From CALZFJ01 sp964459845 (GTDB lineage Bacteria; Bacteroidota; Bacteroidia; Bacteroidales; Muribaculaceae): a DNA stretch of 64,000 bases. The notes below the pieces were generated by a model. The model saw nothing but the letters and a program-made list of their open reading frames with translations. It had not been told where the DNA came from and searched no databases. The stretch lies in the NCBI GenBank assembly GCA_964459845.1, contig CAYWOC010000008.1:1-64000 (forward strand), given 5' to 3'. Shown here in pieces: positions 1 through 9,262 of the stretch; positions within the stretch are counted from its first letter, which is position 1; each line of letters begins with the position of its first letter. A program made the translations under genes and the position numbers.

Positions 1-471
1 AGATAACACTATTCTCCGACATCTTCCCCGCCCACCTGGAAAATCCGCTGACCCCATATAGCAGCACCCCCGGTCGAGCAAAGCCATCGTCTCAAAATAT
101 TTGGCATAGAAATAAGCCGCTGGCGATTGTGAACGCAGCGACGTGACATATTTCACCCACACCGACAAACTATCAATCATATTCCGATTATAATAGTTCC
201 GGCATATATATGCTGCATTGACTGCCGCCATCGATTTCAGGCCTTTATCATTGGCTTCATTAATCGCCTTTATACGTTCCGGCACCTCTTCAGCCTCATT
301 TCTATACAGCGCACAAAGTTGGGCATAGATTTCTTGACGGATGCCGGCATCGGTTGTTATATTCAATTTAGACATCAGCATCGACACGTCATCATCTTCT
401 GCATAGCAGTATATAGGCGAAAAAAATGCAACTGAGAGTATGAGCAATATTGCAGTTCTCAATGAATTCAC
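1..471 (-). CDS. Exported helical (TPR-like) protein, N-terminal part, cut by window edge
   Basis: The minus strand is open for 157 codons from a GTG at 471 to the window edge, so only the N-terminus is present. The first ~27 residues form a signal peptide (NSLRTAILLILSVAFFS followed by a Cys/Ala-rich end), then an alpha-helical, TPR-like stretch (DAGIRQEIYAQLCALYRNEA and similar). In Bacteroidales such N-termini often belong to periplasmic TPR sensor or DUF6377-like regulators, but that is inference. Another GTG eight codons upstream is possible and gives a longer basic n-region. The last ~20 codons, after a run of five G near 70, look atypical; a frameshift there cannot be excluded. No family assigned. 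Confidence 0.45.
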   Translation of the reverse strand, partial: MNSLRTAILLILSVAFFSPIYCYAEDDDVSMLMSKLNITTDAGIRQEIYAQLCALYRNEAEEVPERIKAINEANDKGLKSMAAVNAAYICRNYYNRNMIDSLSVWVKYVTSLRSQSPAAYFYAKYFETMALLDRGCCYMGSADFPGGRGRCRRIVLS

Positions 472-552
472 TTTTCTGGCTTTTATTTTATACACACTTC
501 GATTGAATATGCAAAAATAGCAAAATTTACACACCTTAGCAATTTTATATAT

Positions 553-597
553 AAAAAAAACTGCGTGCATTAGATTTTTTACATCCGATGCACGCAG
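553..597 (-). terminator. Rho-independent terminator after the phosphodiester glycosidase pair
   Basis: A 10-bp perfect stem (CTGCGTGCAT pairing with ATGCACGCAG, 561-570 with 588-597) is followed on the minus strand by eight T. It lies about 30 bp beyond the stop of the 627-3134 gene. Confidence 0.75.
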
Positions 598-626
598 ACC
601 ATTTACATAAGCACGCTCAGGACGAG

Positions 627-3134
627 CTATCTGACTATTAATTTTATTGTAGATTTTCCTACTTTTACGAAATAAACGCCAGCTTGAAGGCTTGATGTTG
701 GCAATGCGGCTTTGCCATAGGATGCGGAAGCCTTCACATCTGCCACTTTCTGCCCCGCAATGTTGAACACCTCCATTGCTGCCTCAGTGTCGTCGGCATT
801 GCCTGTGAACACTGTCACGTCTTCGCCAGCCTGTACAGGATTTGGATAAGCGTAAGCCTTACCAGCATCATTCACGCCTACTTCATCCACACCGCCTACG
901 CCAAAACCATCATACACGGTCTCTATTCCGGGAACATCTATCACATATTCTGTTCCTGCCGTTGAAGAACCCATCGTGAAGTATATGTAGCCGAGAGAAA
1001 TCGGATAAGTGAACATATCTTCGGCATCGGTCCAGCTTGATGTCGCTATATTGATTACGTTTTCCTTGTTCTTTTCAAGCGGTTCTTTGTGTGCCACCAC
1101 TTCCTTTACGCCCGAATTGGCAGTCATTGACACCGATATGCCCTTCACCTCGGCATTTCCCGGATTTATACGCAAGCGCAGAGTGTCGGGCAAGCTCCAC
1201 AGTTTCAATTCCTTGCTAAGGCGTATATATGGGCTTCGTCCAGACTTCCCGGTATATGTGAGCTTCATTCCATTATCGTGAGCCACAGCTGCGATGTTGC
1301 TGCCGCCCACCTGCTGGAGCTTCCATGTCGCCACGTCGAGATTAGGATCGGCAGCCATTATGCGGGCTGTGGGTTTCTCCACTGTCACAGCAAGGTCGCC
1401 TGTGTATGAGCCTATTGTTCCATGCACAGCAGTAGTGCCGTCGGTCACGCCTCTAAGCACCCCAGTATTGGCATCAATAGCTACAACCGAGGCATCGTCG
1501 CTGCTCCACGACAGTGCTTCGGGATTAAGTGGCATCACCGTCTCGCCAATTGTTGCCTCAACCTCAACAGCATAATCCTTTATACCATCCACAAGCACTT
1601 TTTCAAGCCTCAACTTCACATCTTTTGCGTCATCCACCACGATTGGCATCGTGGCTGTAAGTCCATTATATGTAGCTGTGAGTGCAGCACTCCCTGCACC
1701 TATGCCATAGAAAGTGGTTCCGTCGTCGATTATCTGTCCCACAGACTCCGGGCAACTCAACTTCACTCCTTGTACATCAAGGTCGATGAGCAAGCCGTAT
1801 TTGTTGTAGCCGTAGAATTTAGGGGTATATATTCCATACTTGGGGAATTGCATAGCCCAATCCACAAAGCGGATTTCTGCAATCTCGTTGTCGGCAGGTG
1901 CTTTAAGCACGGCATATAATCCGTTGCTCACTGCACGCTCATTTCCGTCGCTCGGCACATTCACCATGCCAAGTCCCTTCACATACATCTGCGCCGAGCC
2001 ACCGCCATCCACATTCACTGCATCATAGCATCCTGCAAGAGCCATAACATCGGCACCTTCGGGATATGTGCAGCCGTCGGATATTGACGAACGTCCATCG
2101 ATAAGTCCCCAAATCATCTTGCTGCGGTCTTGCGTGTAGCCAAACATTGTGCGCGGGTTGTTTCCGTCGCGGCTGTTGATCCAGCGGTCGGCTTCATATA
2201 CCACCTCTCCGCGTTTCAATATCACCACGTCGCCTCCGCTGCACTCTTTGAGATTAGGAGTGACATCATAGTCGCCCATTCTTGTCACGAAGTCCATGGT
2301 CACCACATCACCGTCTTTCAGGTCGGCGATATCAGCCACTCTGTTCCCTTTAGCCGACAGCACAGCCTGTCCTGGCTCTATCTTCATATTGCCACCGGCA
2401 ACCGGAGAACCTACCACCTGAACTCGGCAAGGACTGTTGATGCTCCATCGTTCGCCATCAAGCAGGCGCACAGCCACCTCGGTTGCTCCCGACGTGTGGG
2501 TGTAATGCCCCATCTTGTCGTTCATAAGCACAAGCTCATTGTCGAAGAGGTCGTAGTTCACGCGTGTGATGCCCACACGCGTTCCATTGGGCTTGATGAA
2601 TGTAAGCGACTGCTTCGGGAAATCACACCACATGTTCTTGTCATAGTCCATGAAGAAATGTCCGTAGCGTATCGACTCGTCGCGGTCGGACACGGCGATT
2701 TGCCCGTCCATATAGCACGCCATGTTAGGCACTCCCACATATGGATTCCAAGTCAAATAAAAATCGGCATTCACACCGGCAAAATACTGCTCACTATCAG
2801 TGGTTTTACGCTTGGCGCATCCCGATATGGTCTCACCTGTGAGAATCGAATCGTTGCCTATCTCCATGCGGTATTCCACAAGGTCGTTGTTCTTCATGTC
2901 GCTCGTGATGAAGAATCCACGGAATTTCTTTATGCCGTCGGCACGAGTATATAGCAACTTGGTGAGCATTGTACCCGGGCCCACTTTCACATGGCTCAAC
3001 GTGTCGATTCTGTACTCGCTACCTTGAATCGTAGCAGTGCGACTTGCTTCAGCTCCTATTGCAGCCGAAAGAGCTGCAATAAAAGTCAAGGCAGCGACTT
3101 CTATCCGCTGCCTTGAAATTAATGATTTAATCAT
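627..3134 (-). CDS. Secreted phosphodiester glycosidase (NAGPA domain) with Ig-like domain and T9SS sorting tail
   Basis: 835 residues. An N-terminal signal peptide ends near residue 30 (AIGAEA). Residues ~85-410 match the phosphodiester glycosidase (NAGPA, former DUF2233) fold, with the hallmark VNVDGGGSAQMY at ~373-384 and a DGRSSISDG loop at ~346-354. A BIG2-type Ig-like domain spans ~505-585 (WSSDDASVV...TGVL), followed by a probable beta-sandwich. Residues ~765-835 form a type A sorting tail (YPNP, FNIAGQKV, GVYFVKV, KLIVR), so secretion through the type IX system is likely. The family hydrolyses sugar-1-phosphodiesters, as in the lysosomal uncovering enzyme; the substrate here is unknown. 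The start is only 2 bp after the stop of the upstream paralogue, implying one transcript. Confidence 0.85.
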   Translation of the reverse strand: MIKSLISRQRIEVAALTFIAALSAAIGAEASRTATIQGSEYRIDTLSHVKVGPGTMLTKLLYTRADGIKKFRGFFITSDMKNNDLVEYRMEIGNDSILTGETISGCAKRKTTDSEQYFAGVNADFYLTWNPYVGVPNMACYMDGQIAVSDRDESIRYGHFFMDYDKNMWCDFPKQSLTFIKPNGTRVGITRVNYDLFDNELVLMNDKMGHYTHTSGATEVAVRLLDGERWSINSPCRVQVVGSPVAGGNMKIEPGQAVLSAKGNRVADIADLKDGDVVTMDFVTRMGDYDVTPNLKECSGGDVVILKRGEVVYEADRWINSRDGNNPRTMFGYTQDRSKMIWGLIDGRSSISDGCTYPEGADVMALAGCYDAVNVDGGGSAQMYVKGLGMVNVPSDGNERAVSNGLYAVLKAPADNEIAEIRFVDWAMQFPKYGIYTPKFYGYNKYGLLIDLDVQGVKLSCPESVGQIIDDGTTFYGIGAGSAALTATYNGLTATMPIVVDDAKDVKLRLEKVLVDGIKDYAVEVEATIGETVMPLNPEALSWSSDDASVVAIDANTGVLRGVTDGTTAVHGTIGSYTGDLAVTVEKPTARIMAADPNLDVATWKLQQVGGSNIAAVAHDNGMKLTYTGKSGRSPYIRLSKELKLWSLPDTLRLRINPGNAEVKGISVSMTANSGVKEVVAHKEPLEKNKENVINIATSSWTDAEDMFTYPISLGYIYFTMGSSTAGTEYVIDVPGIETVYDGFGVGGVDEVGVNDAGKAYAYPNPVQAGEDVTVFTGNADDTEAAMEVFNIAGQKVADVKASASYGKAALPTSSLQAGVYFVKVGKSTIKLIVR

Positions 3135-3136
3135 AA

Positions 3137-5620
3137 TTATTTTACAATGATTCTTTCCACACTGTTTTCTCCGTTTTGAGTGATGCTCACGAAGTAGATG
3201 CCCTGTGAAAGGTTGTTGACCGACACCTGTGCTACACCTGCCTCGGCTTGCACTGTAGCTGCCTCAACCTTTTGACCTGCCGCATTATATACAAGCACAC
3301 TCGCTGTGCCAGCCTTGTCGAAACGCACAGTCAATGGCTCACCTTGAACAAGAGAAGTCTTGACCAAGCCAAATCCCTTGTCGGCTGAAACCTGATTTAC
3401 ACCGTCGCTTGCCCCGAATGATGCATACACGTTCTCAAATCCCGGGCAATCAAGCACATATTCTTTCCCTGCTGAAGATGAACCCATTGTGAGATAAATA
3501 TAATTCAGCTTAATAGGATATACTGCGATATTTGAAGGGTCGCACCAAGTGTCCATAGGCACATCCACATTTGTATATTTTCCAGCTTCGAGTGTTGGTG
3601 TCACTTTCACGTTCTCTTTCAATCCGTTGGCTGTTTCGAGCGAGAATGTCACAGTGTTCACCTTAGCTTCACCCGGGTTTATGCGCAGACGCAAAGTATC
3701 GGGCAAGCTCCACAATGTGATGACCTTGGCAAGTTTGATATATGGTGAACGTCCAGATTTGCCGGTATATACATAGCGGAAGCCGTCGCCGGAAGCCTCT
3801 ATCTTACCATTGCTGCCGCCGACTTGTGTAATTGTCCAAGTTGAAGGGTCGATGCCTGGCTCTATTGCCATCGCGCGAGCTGTTGGCTTCTCCACTACCA
3901 CTTGCATTGCTCCATCGAAGTCATCAACCTTGCCGTGTACGGTTGCTGTACCGTTTTTCACACCTTTAAGCACACCTGTCTGAGCATCGATTTCCACCAC
4001 CGACGCATCATCGCTGCTCCACGTCAAAGCGGCAGGATCGAGAAGAAGATAATCTTCGTTCACTTTTGAAAGCACCTCAACAGGATAGTTGCGGAAGCCA
4101 TCGTTGATTACACTTTCGTGAGCCATCTTCACTTCTGTTGATGGAACTATAGTCACTGGAATAGTTGCAGTGATGCCATTATAAGTTGCAGTCAGTGCAT
4201 ATGTTCCTTCTCCGTTACCCACAAATGTGGTTCCGTCTTCCTTCACATATCCGAGTTCCTTGGGGCAGCTAAGTTTTGCGCCTTTAAGGTCGGTGTCGAT
4301 AAGCATTCCATACTTGTTGTATCCGTAAAACTTAGGAGTGTAGATACCATATTTAGGGAATTGCATAGCCCAGTCCACAAAGCGGATTTCCGCGATTTCA
4401 TTGTCATCGGGTGCGCTGCACACTGCAAAAATCGCATTACCATCGCTGCGCTCATTGCCGTCGCTCGGCACATTGCGGATACCAAGTGCCTGAGTGTAGC
4501 AAGTTGATGAGCCGCCACCGTCGAGGTTGATAGCCTCGGCAGCACCAGCATAGCGCATTATTTCGCCCACTTGCGATGTGCGTGCGCCATTTGAGATGGC
4601 TGAACGTCCATCCACCACCATCATTATCACTTTAGTTCCGTCGGCATTGTAGCCTATGCCTGTGCGTGGGTGATAGCCAGATGCGTCGCCACGCTCAGCC
4701 TCCGTGTCAAGAGTTTCACCGCCGCCCACAGTCTTAGGGTTACCCGATACGAGCTGTTGAGGGACAATCTTCTTGCCATCGATAGTTACCACAGAATTCA
4801 ATGTCACCACATCTCCGGCTTTAAGCTCGCTCACGAAGCTGCTCACGCTGCCACGACCATGAAGCACAAGTCCGTCATCAGGGATGTCCATATCGCCCGC
4901 ACTGCTCGGAGTGCCAGTCACCACAACCTTGCACGAGCGGCCAGCCTGGAATTTCTCACCTTCCATGAGTTTCACTGTTACTTCGCTCATATCCGAGGTC
5001 TGCATATTTGTCCCGCCATAATACTTCGGAGTATATACGGTGAGGGCATTGTTTGGCGAAGACACATTCACGCCTTTGAAAGCCACTGTCTTGCCGCCAC
5101 ATTCGGCAGTTCCTTGTGAGAAACTTGCAAAGCCCACATGAGGCACGCCATCAACATCGATTGCAAACTGCTTCCAAGCCTCTGAAGTCTTGAAGATTTC
5201 GCCATCCACGATACTTGCGTTGGTAGGAGTTCCGACAACCGATTTTCCGCGCAATGTAGTACCACCTGTAGCGTAGAAGTCGCCGTTCACGCCGCAGAAA
5301 TAGCGTTCGCCCGGTGCGTCGTGGCGTTTTGCCATGCTCGATGTGGTCTCACATCCAGCCACCATATCATTTCCCGACACGGCGCGAATCGACACATTCG
5401 GTGTCTTTATATCCACTGTGAGATAAAACACTCGCAGATTGTAGGTCGGTCCGGTGAACAGGAGTGATGTCTGAGTTGTTCCAGGACCCACTTTTGCGTG
5501 ATACAGGGTATCTACCTTATAGGTAGTGCCGAGAATGTCGTAGGTGTAGTTGCCGCCGGCAATAGCTGCCGTTGAGAACAACGCCAACGAAGCAAATAAT
5601 GAAGTAAACTTTTTATTCAT
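3137..5620 (-). CDS. Secreted phosphodiester glycosidase (NAGPA domain), tandem paralogue
   Basis: 827 residues with the same architecture as the next gene: signal peptide ending near AAIAGG, NAGPA domain with VDGRSAISNG and AINLDGGGSSTCY motifs, BIG2-like domain (WSSDDASVVEID), and a C-terminal sorting tail (VYNAAGQKV, GIYFVSI, ERIIVK). The linker after the catalytic domain is nearly identical in the two proteins (AEIRFVDWAMQFPKYGIY), showing recent duplication or conversion, whereas the N-terminal third differs more. It is first in the two-gene minus-strand operon. The divergence around the catalytic domain suggests two phosphodiester specificities, which is inference. Confidence 0.85.
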   Translation of the reverse strand: MNKKFTSLFASLALFSTAAIAGGNYTYDILGTTYKVDTLYHAKVGPGTTQTSLLFTGPTYNLRVFYLTVDIKTPNVSIRAVSGNDMVAGCETTSSMAKRHDAPGERYFCGVNGDFYATGGTTLRGKSVVGTPTNASIVDGEIFKTSEAWKQFAIDVDGVPHVGFASFSQGTAECGGKTVAFKGVNVSSPNNALTVYTPKYYGGTNMQTSDMSEVTVKLMEGEKFQAGRSCKVVVTGTPSSAGDMDIPDDGLVLHGRGSVSSFVSELKAGDVVTLNSVVTIDGKKIVPQQLVSGNPKTVGGGETLDTEAERGDASGYHPRTGIGYNADGTKVIMMVVDGRSAISNGARTSQVGEIMRYAGAAEAINLDGGGSSTCYTQALGIRNVPSDGNERSDGNAIFAVCSAPDDNEIAEIRFVDWAMQFPKYGIYTPKFYGYNKYGMLIDTDLKGAKLSCPKELGYVKEDGTTFVGNGEGTYALTATYNGITATIPVTIVPSTEVKMAHESVINDGFRNYPVEVLSKVNEDYLLLDPAALTWSSDDASVVEIDAQTGVLKGVKNGTATVHGKVDDFDGAMQVVVEKPTARAMAIEPGIDPSTWTITQVGGSNGKIEASGDGFRYVYTGKSGRSPYIKLAKVITLWSLPDTLRLRINPGEAKVNTVTFSLETANGLKENVKVTPTLEAGKYTNVDVPMDTWCDPSNIAVYPIKLNYIYLTMGSSSAGKEYVLDCPGFENVYASFGASDGVNQVSADKGFGLVKTSLVQGEPLTVRFDKAGTASVLVYNAAGQKVEAATVQAEAGVAQVSVNNLSQGIYFVSITQNGENSVERIIVK

Positions 5621-5994
5621 ATAAGTTTAGTTTATGATAAAATTGTTAATTGGTCGAAGTTTTGAATGTCAATCTGCTCCAATCGGTCAATACAAAAACA
5701 CGTTGATGCCATAATGAGCGACTTGGATGATAAATTGTGTATTTCTATTTTCTCGCTAAAATTACTCAACATTCCCCATACCGACAAGAATTTCACATAA
5801 AATTTTTGTAAAATATTCTCACTTGTTCAACATTAATGGAATGAACAACGCCTCCCGGCAATGGCAACACATAAATGCAGCGATGCACAAAGGCATATCC
5901 GCCCAAGTGCATCGCTGTCATCATATTTCAAGTATTTATTTCCGCTTACAGCACGGATTTTATCTAAACCTCATGCGCTTATCTCTGCCTACCA
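5621..5994. other. Intergenic region, 374 bp
   Basis: AT-rich. It holds the leader of the glycosidase operon (minus strand) and, at 5877-5917, a 12-bp stem (GCAGCGATGCAC with GTGCATCGCTGT) that probably terminates the minus-strand manC transcript, although no T run follows. No gene is supported here. Confidence 0.5.
5877..5917 (-). terminator. Hairpin downstream of manC
   Basis: A 12-bp stem with an 18-nt loop lies 80-120 bp past the manC stop. A U-tract is lacking, so this could be a factor-dependent terminator or an mRNA 3'-end stabiliser. Confidence 0.45.
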
Positions 5995-7077
5995 TTAAAG
6001 ATACTTATCTCCGTGCGCAGCCTTCACGTCATTAACATACTGCTTGATTTTCTGTTCCTCGTTCATAGGGCAAATCAGCAGCACATCACCCGCATCGGCT
6101 ATTATATAGTTGTCGAGCCCTGATGCCACCACAAGTTTCTCGCGCTGCACGGCTATCATATTGTTGTGGCAATTATATAACATCGCTTTGCAGTTCTGCG
6201 TCACATTGCCCTCACGGTTCTTTGGCGAGAAATCATGCAGCACGCTCCATGTGCCAAGGTCGTTCCATCCGAAGTTTACACATTCCACATACACGTTAGG
6301 GGCTTTCTCCATCACGGCAAAATCTATCGATATGTTTGGACAAGACTCAAAGTTCTCGTTGATGAACTTCATCTCATCGGCTGTGCCAAGCACATCGAGA
6401 CCTTTCTCAAACTGCTCGCTCACATCGGGAGAGCATGCCTTCAATGCCTTGATTATGCTGTCGGCCGACCACAAGAATATCCCCGAGTTCCAGAAAAATT
6501 CTCCGCTCGACAAAAACGCCTTCGCAAGTTCGAGGTTGGGCTTCTCGGTGAATGTCTTCACTCCGAGAATGCCGTCGGAATCAGTCTTGTCGCCCACTTG
6601 TATATAGCCATATCCCGTCTCTGGCCGGTTGGGCGTGATTCCGAGTGTGAGCAGTGCGTCATGCTTCTCCACGAAGTCAAAACCGTGTTCTATATTCTTG
6701 CGGAACTCCCCTTCATTAAGCACCAAGTGGTCGCTCGGAGCGACCATCATCGACGCATTAGGATTCAGAGCTTTTATATGATATGCCGCCCATGCTATGC
6801 ACGGAGCCGTGTTGCGGCGCGCCGGCTCAAGCAGAATCTGCTCTGGCTTAAGTTCTGGCAGTTGCTGCCGCACCATCGGCGCATACGTCTCATTGGTGAC
6901 GATTATTATGTTCTCGGTAGGAATGATGCCCTTCACGCGGTCGTAGCTCATCTGTAGCAGTGAGCGTCCTGTCCCGAAAAAGTCGATAAACTGCTTTGGT
7001 TTTTCAGCTCGGCTATAAGGCCAAAAGCGGCTGCCTACGCCGCCTCCCATTATCACGCAATACCTATTGTTGTTCAT
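5995..7077 (-). CDS. manC: Mannose-1-phosphate guanylyltransferase
   Basis: 360 residues, the length of the short (no isomerase domain) form of the family. It makes GDP-mannose from GTP and mannose-1-phosphate in the cytoplasm, feeding surface glycan and capsule synthesis. The nucleotide-binding signature GGGVGSRFWPYSR at residues ~11-23 is followed by EKPKQF; LLEPARRNTAPCIAWAA at ~82-98 and FTEKPNLE are further family motifs. No AraC/cupin-like C-terminal isomerase region is present. It is monocistronic, preceded by 475 bp of non-coding DNA. Confidence 0.93.
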   Translation of the reverse strand: MNNNRYCVIMGGGVGSRFWPYSRAEKPKQFIDFFGTGRSLLQMSYDRVKGIIPTENIIIVTNETYAPMVRQQLPELKPEQILLEPARRNTAPCIAWAAYHIKALNPNASMMVAPSDHLVLNEGEFRKNIEHGFDFVEKHDALLTLGITPNRPETGYGYIQVGDKTDSDGILGVKTFTEKPNLELAKAFLSSGEFFWNSGIFLWSADSIIKALKACSPDVSEQFEKGLDVLGTADEMKFINENFESCPNISIDFAVMEKAPNVYVECVNFGWNDLGTWSVLHDFSPKNREGNVTQNCKAMLYNCHNNMIAVQREKLVVASGLDNYIIADAGDVLLICPMNEEQKIKQYVNDVKAAHGDKYL

Positions 7078-7157
7078 ATTCGCGTAGAGTTTAATTTATT
7101 TTTTGCTAAGGTAGTAATAAAAAATGGATTTACGAAACGTTATGCGAATAAAAAACA

Positions 7158-7181
7158 AAGGCACTTCTCACGAAGTGCCTT
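7158..7181 (-). terminator. Rho-independent terminator
   Basis: A 10-bp perfect stem (AAGGCACTTC with GAAGTGCCTT) with a 4-nt loop, followed on the minus strand by TGTTTTTTATT. It separates the 7553-9121 transcript from manC. Confidence 0.7.
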
Positions 7182-7468
7182 GTCAAAATCTCATTGAGAG
7201 AGTTCTCTTTTTTTACCATTAACAATACCTAAATTACACCTATTTTTTATTGCTCTCCGAAAAATTTTCGGCTTTGAGCAATTTCCATCTTTGTAACCAG
7301 CTATTACTACTTCATAAATCAATTACAAAAACAAAACAAACAAGCTATCATCATTTTTAAATCAATAGGTCAGGAATCCAATGTGAAATCAGACCTGAAT
7401 CTTTATTTCGTCAGCAAAGTTATTGCACTTCAAACCGATTTGTATATCCATATAAATGAAATATACAT

Positions 7469-7506
7469 GAAATAGAGTGGAATAAAATTTTATTCCACTC
7501 TATTTC
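7469..7506. repeat. 38-bp perfect palindrome
   Basis: Each half reads GAAATAGAGTGGAATAAAA and the two halves are exactly complementary with no spacer (centre 7487/7488). It lies 47 bp after the stop of the minus-strand regulator. It may act as a terminator or cruciform, or bind a dimeric protein. Confidence 0.7.
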
Positions 7507-7552
7507 AACGATATGCATTAATTATTCAGCTTGCTGAATATAGATATTTATA

Positions 7553-9121
7553 TCATGATATAGAACCTATTTTCTTGACATTATCCTCAAAATTATCGCG
7601 GTCGATGGCTTTATTTTTCACCTTGTTACGATAGGCATAAATCGTGTTCACTGAATAGTGCAGGAAACTTGCCACCTTGGCACTGTCATCCACACCCATA
7701 CGCAGGAATGCGAATATGCGCAGCTCGGTGGTAAGCGTGCCAGGCTCTTTCACCTCGATGCGTTCTCCGGGCTGAAGCAGATTGTTGAACTCATCGATAA
7801 ACGTAGGGTAAATGTGCAGGAATGCCCCGTCGAAATTCTCATAGAACTGGCGGTGCTGCTCCTCGGCAAACTTAGGCGACTTGGTCATCTTCACGAGTTC
7901 CTCGGTCTGTCCGGCAGTTATCTTCCTCGTCACCGTCTTGCAGAAATTGTCAAGACGGTCCATATATATCGAGCATAGCTCCAAGAAGTGACCGATATAC
8001 TCCTCTTTTATGCTGTTGGCTTCCTTGAGGTGCTTTCGAGCTTGGCGCAGACGGCGCATCTGCCGCAATATCATCAATATCGCCACTACCATCCCTATTG
8101 ACAGAAGACTCACGACCACGGTAGTGACCATAAGCATATTCCGCTTCTTGTCAAGCTCAACCTTATATGCGCCATCGATGAGCGGCATGAGCTGCGACAC
8201 CTCATTTGTGCGCAAGCGCGCGTTGCAGAACAGAGCGTCGGCAAGCGACTGCGACAGGTAATTGTAGGCATGGCTTATGTCGCCGCGCTCATACAGGTAT
8301 AAAGCCAATTTCGGCAGTGCCGTGTTCTCTTTCACCGAACTGCGGATATCTGATATGGCAGACAATGCAAGGTAATAAGCCGATTCCTGACCTATACCCT
8401 CAGCCGACTTTATTATAGCCATATTAGCAGCAGCCCGGGCATATACATTGCTGCTCACCGACACAGAGTCGATAATCTCCGTAAGCAGGTCTTTGGCTCT
8501 CTGCACAAGACCGTTGGCATAGCAGTGCTCGGCAAGAAACTCCCTATACACCGGGCTTTTCTTGTCGAGGAGCTTAAGTTGCTCACCACGATAGTAATTC
8601 AGCATCTGGGAATAGCGTTCATAATATTGTCCGCTCTGCACAAATGATGCCATATAGGAATATAGCTGACGGCCAGTGTCGAAATGATACTCTTCGAGTT
8701 CTTTCGGGATAGGATTCGACTCCACCTCATTCAGCTCCTCTACGCCCTCCTTGAACAGGCCAAGCACGCCAAGCACCTTCACTCGTCCAAGCCTTGCCCG
8801 CAGAAGAGTGAGAGTGTCGCCGCGTACCTCTGCCATAGCCGCAGCCTTGTTGTAATAGAGCAGCGACGAGTCCGACACGAATGTCTCATATTCGCTTGCC
8901 ACATCAATCCATAGCTGCATTTTCTCAACCGACCCCATGCGGGCAGAGCCGCTAAGCAATTTCAAGCTGTCGATGCGCTGGAATTTCTGCTTATCATATT
9001 GCTGAACCATACTAAGCTCCTTGTCGAGCATGCGCAGTTCTTTATCGCTCAACACTTTTTGCGCCGCCACAAATATCGGGCAGCCCACTAAAAGCATAAT
9101 TATTAGTATCGCTTTTTTCAT
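7553..9121 (-). CDS. DUF6377-family membrane-anchored transcriptional regulator
   Basis: 522 residues from the ATG at 9121. That start is chosen because it opens the signal peptide (MKKAILIIMLLVGC) and because a TACATTTG -7 box lies at 9142-9149, which would exclude the more upstream ATG. After the signal come ~300 residues of TPR-like helices (periplasmic), one transmembrane segment (~MLMVTTVVVSLLSIGMVVAI), a coiled-coil linker (RQMRRLRQARKHLKEAN) and a cytoplasmic C-terminus ending in a LuxR-like helix-turn-helix (LRMGVDDSAKVASFLHYS, VNTIYAYRNKVKNK). The family occurs in Bacteroidota as one-protein sensor-regulators; the ligand is unknown. It is divergent from the MATE gene. Confidence 0.82.
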   Translation of the reverse strand: MKKAILIIMLLVGCPIFVAAQKVLSDKELRMLDKELSMVQQYDKQKFQRIDSLKLLSGSARMGSVEKMQLWIDVASEYETFVSDSSLLYYNKAAAMAEVRGDTLTLLRARLGRVKVLGVLGLFKEGVEELNEVESNPIPKELEEYHFDTGRQLYSYMASFVQSGQYYERYSQMLNYYRGEQLKLLDKKSPVYREFLAEHCYANGLVQRAKDLLTEIIDSVSVSSNVYARAAANMAIIKSAEGIGQESAYYLALSAISDIRSSVKENTALPKLALYLYERGDISHAYNYLSQSLADALFCNARLRTNEVSQLMPLIDGAYKVELDKKRNMLMVTTVVVSLLSIGMVVAILMILRQMRRLRQARKHLKEANSIKEEYIGHFLELCSIYMDRLDNFCKTVTRKITAGQTEELVKMTKSPKFAEEQHRQFYENFDGAFLHIYPTFIDEFNNLLQPGERIEVKEPGTLTTELRIFAFLRMGVDDSAKVASFLHYSVNTIYAYRNKVKNKAIDRDNFEDNVKKIGSIS

Positions 9122-9141
9122 TACTATATTTTTAGGTTTCG

Positions 9142-9149
9142 CAAATGTA
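9142..9149 (-). promoter_or_regulatory. -7 box TACATTTG for the DUF6377 gene
   Basis: Matches the Bacteroidota -7 consensus TAnnTTTG on the minus strand, 20 bp before the ATG at 9121. Confidence 0.6.
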
Positions 9150-9245
9150 GCCATTCTCACGCTATTATCCAATTTTTATTTGCCATAAAATGCGAGGTTT
9201 CGCGCCATTTTGTGTCAAGGATTTCATCAATAGTGAATAATGTCG

Positions 9246-9253
9246 TAACTTTG
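9246..9253 (+). promoter_or_regulatory. -7 box TAACTTTG for the MATE gene
   Basis: TAACTTTGC ends 8 bp before the ATG at 9263, so the transcript would have almost no 5' leader. Confidence 0.6.
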
Positions 9254-9262
9254 CAGCCAATT

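Larger units (their letters stand above)
7078..7552. other. Intergenic region, 475 bp, with two strong inverted repeats
   Basis: AT-rich. It contains a terminator-like hairpin at 7158-7181 and a 38-bp perfect palindrome at 7469-7506 (listed separately), plus the manC leader. No open frame with a plausible start is convincing. Confidence 0.55.

Noticed and set aside
2130..2954. Long open frame on the plus strand (274 codons)
   Set aside because: It lies wholly antisense to the well-supported NAGPA gene and its translation is His/Cys-rich without any domain.
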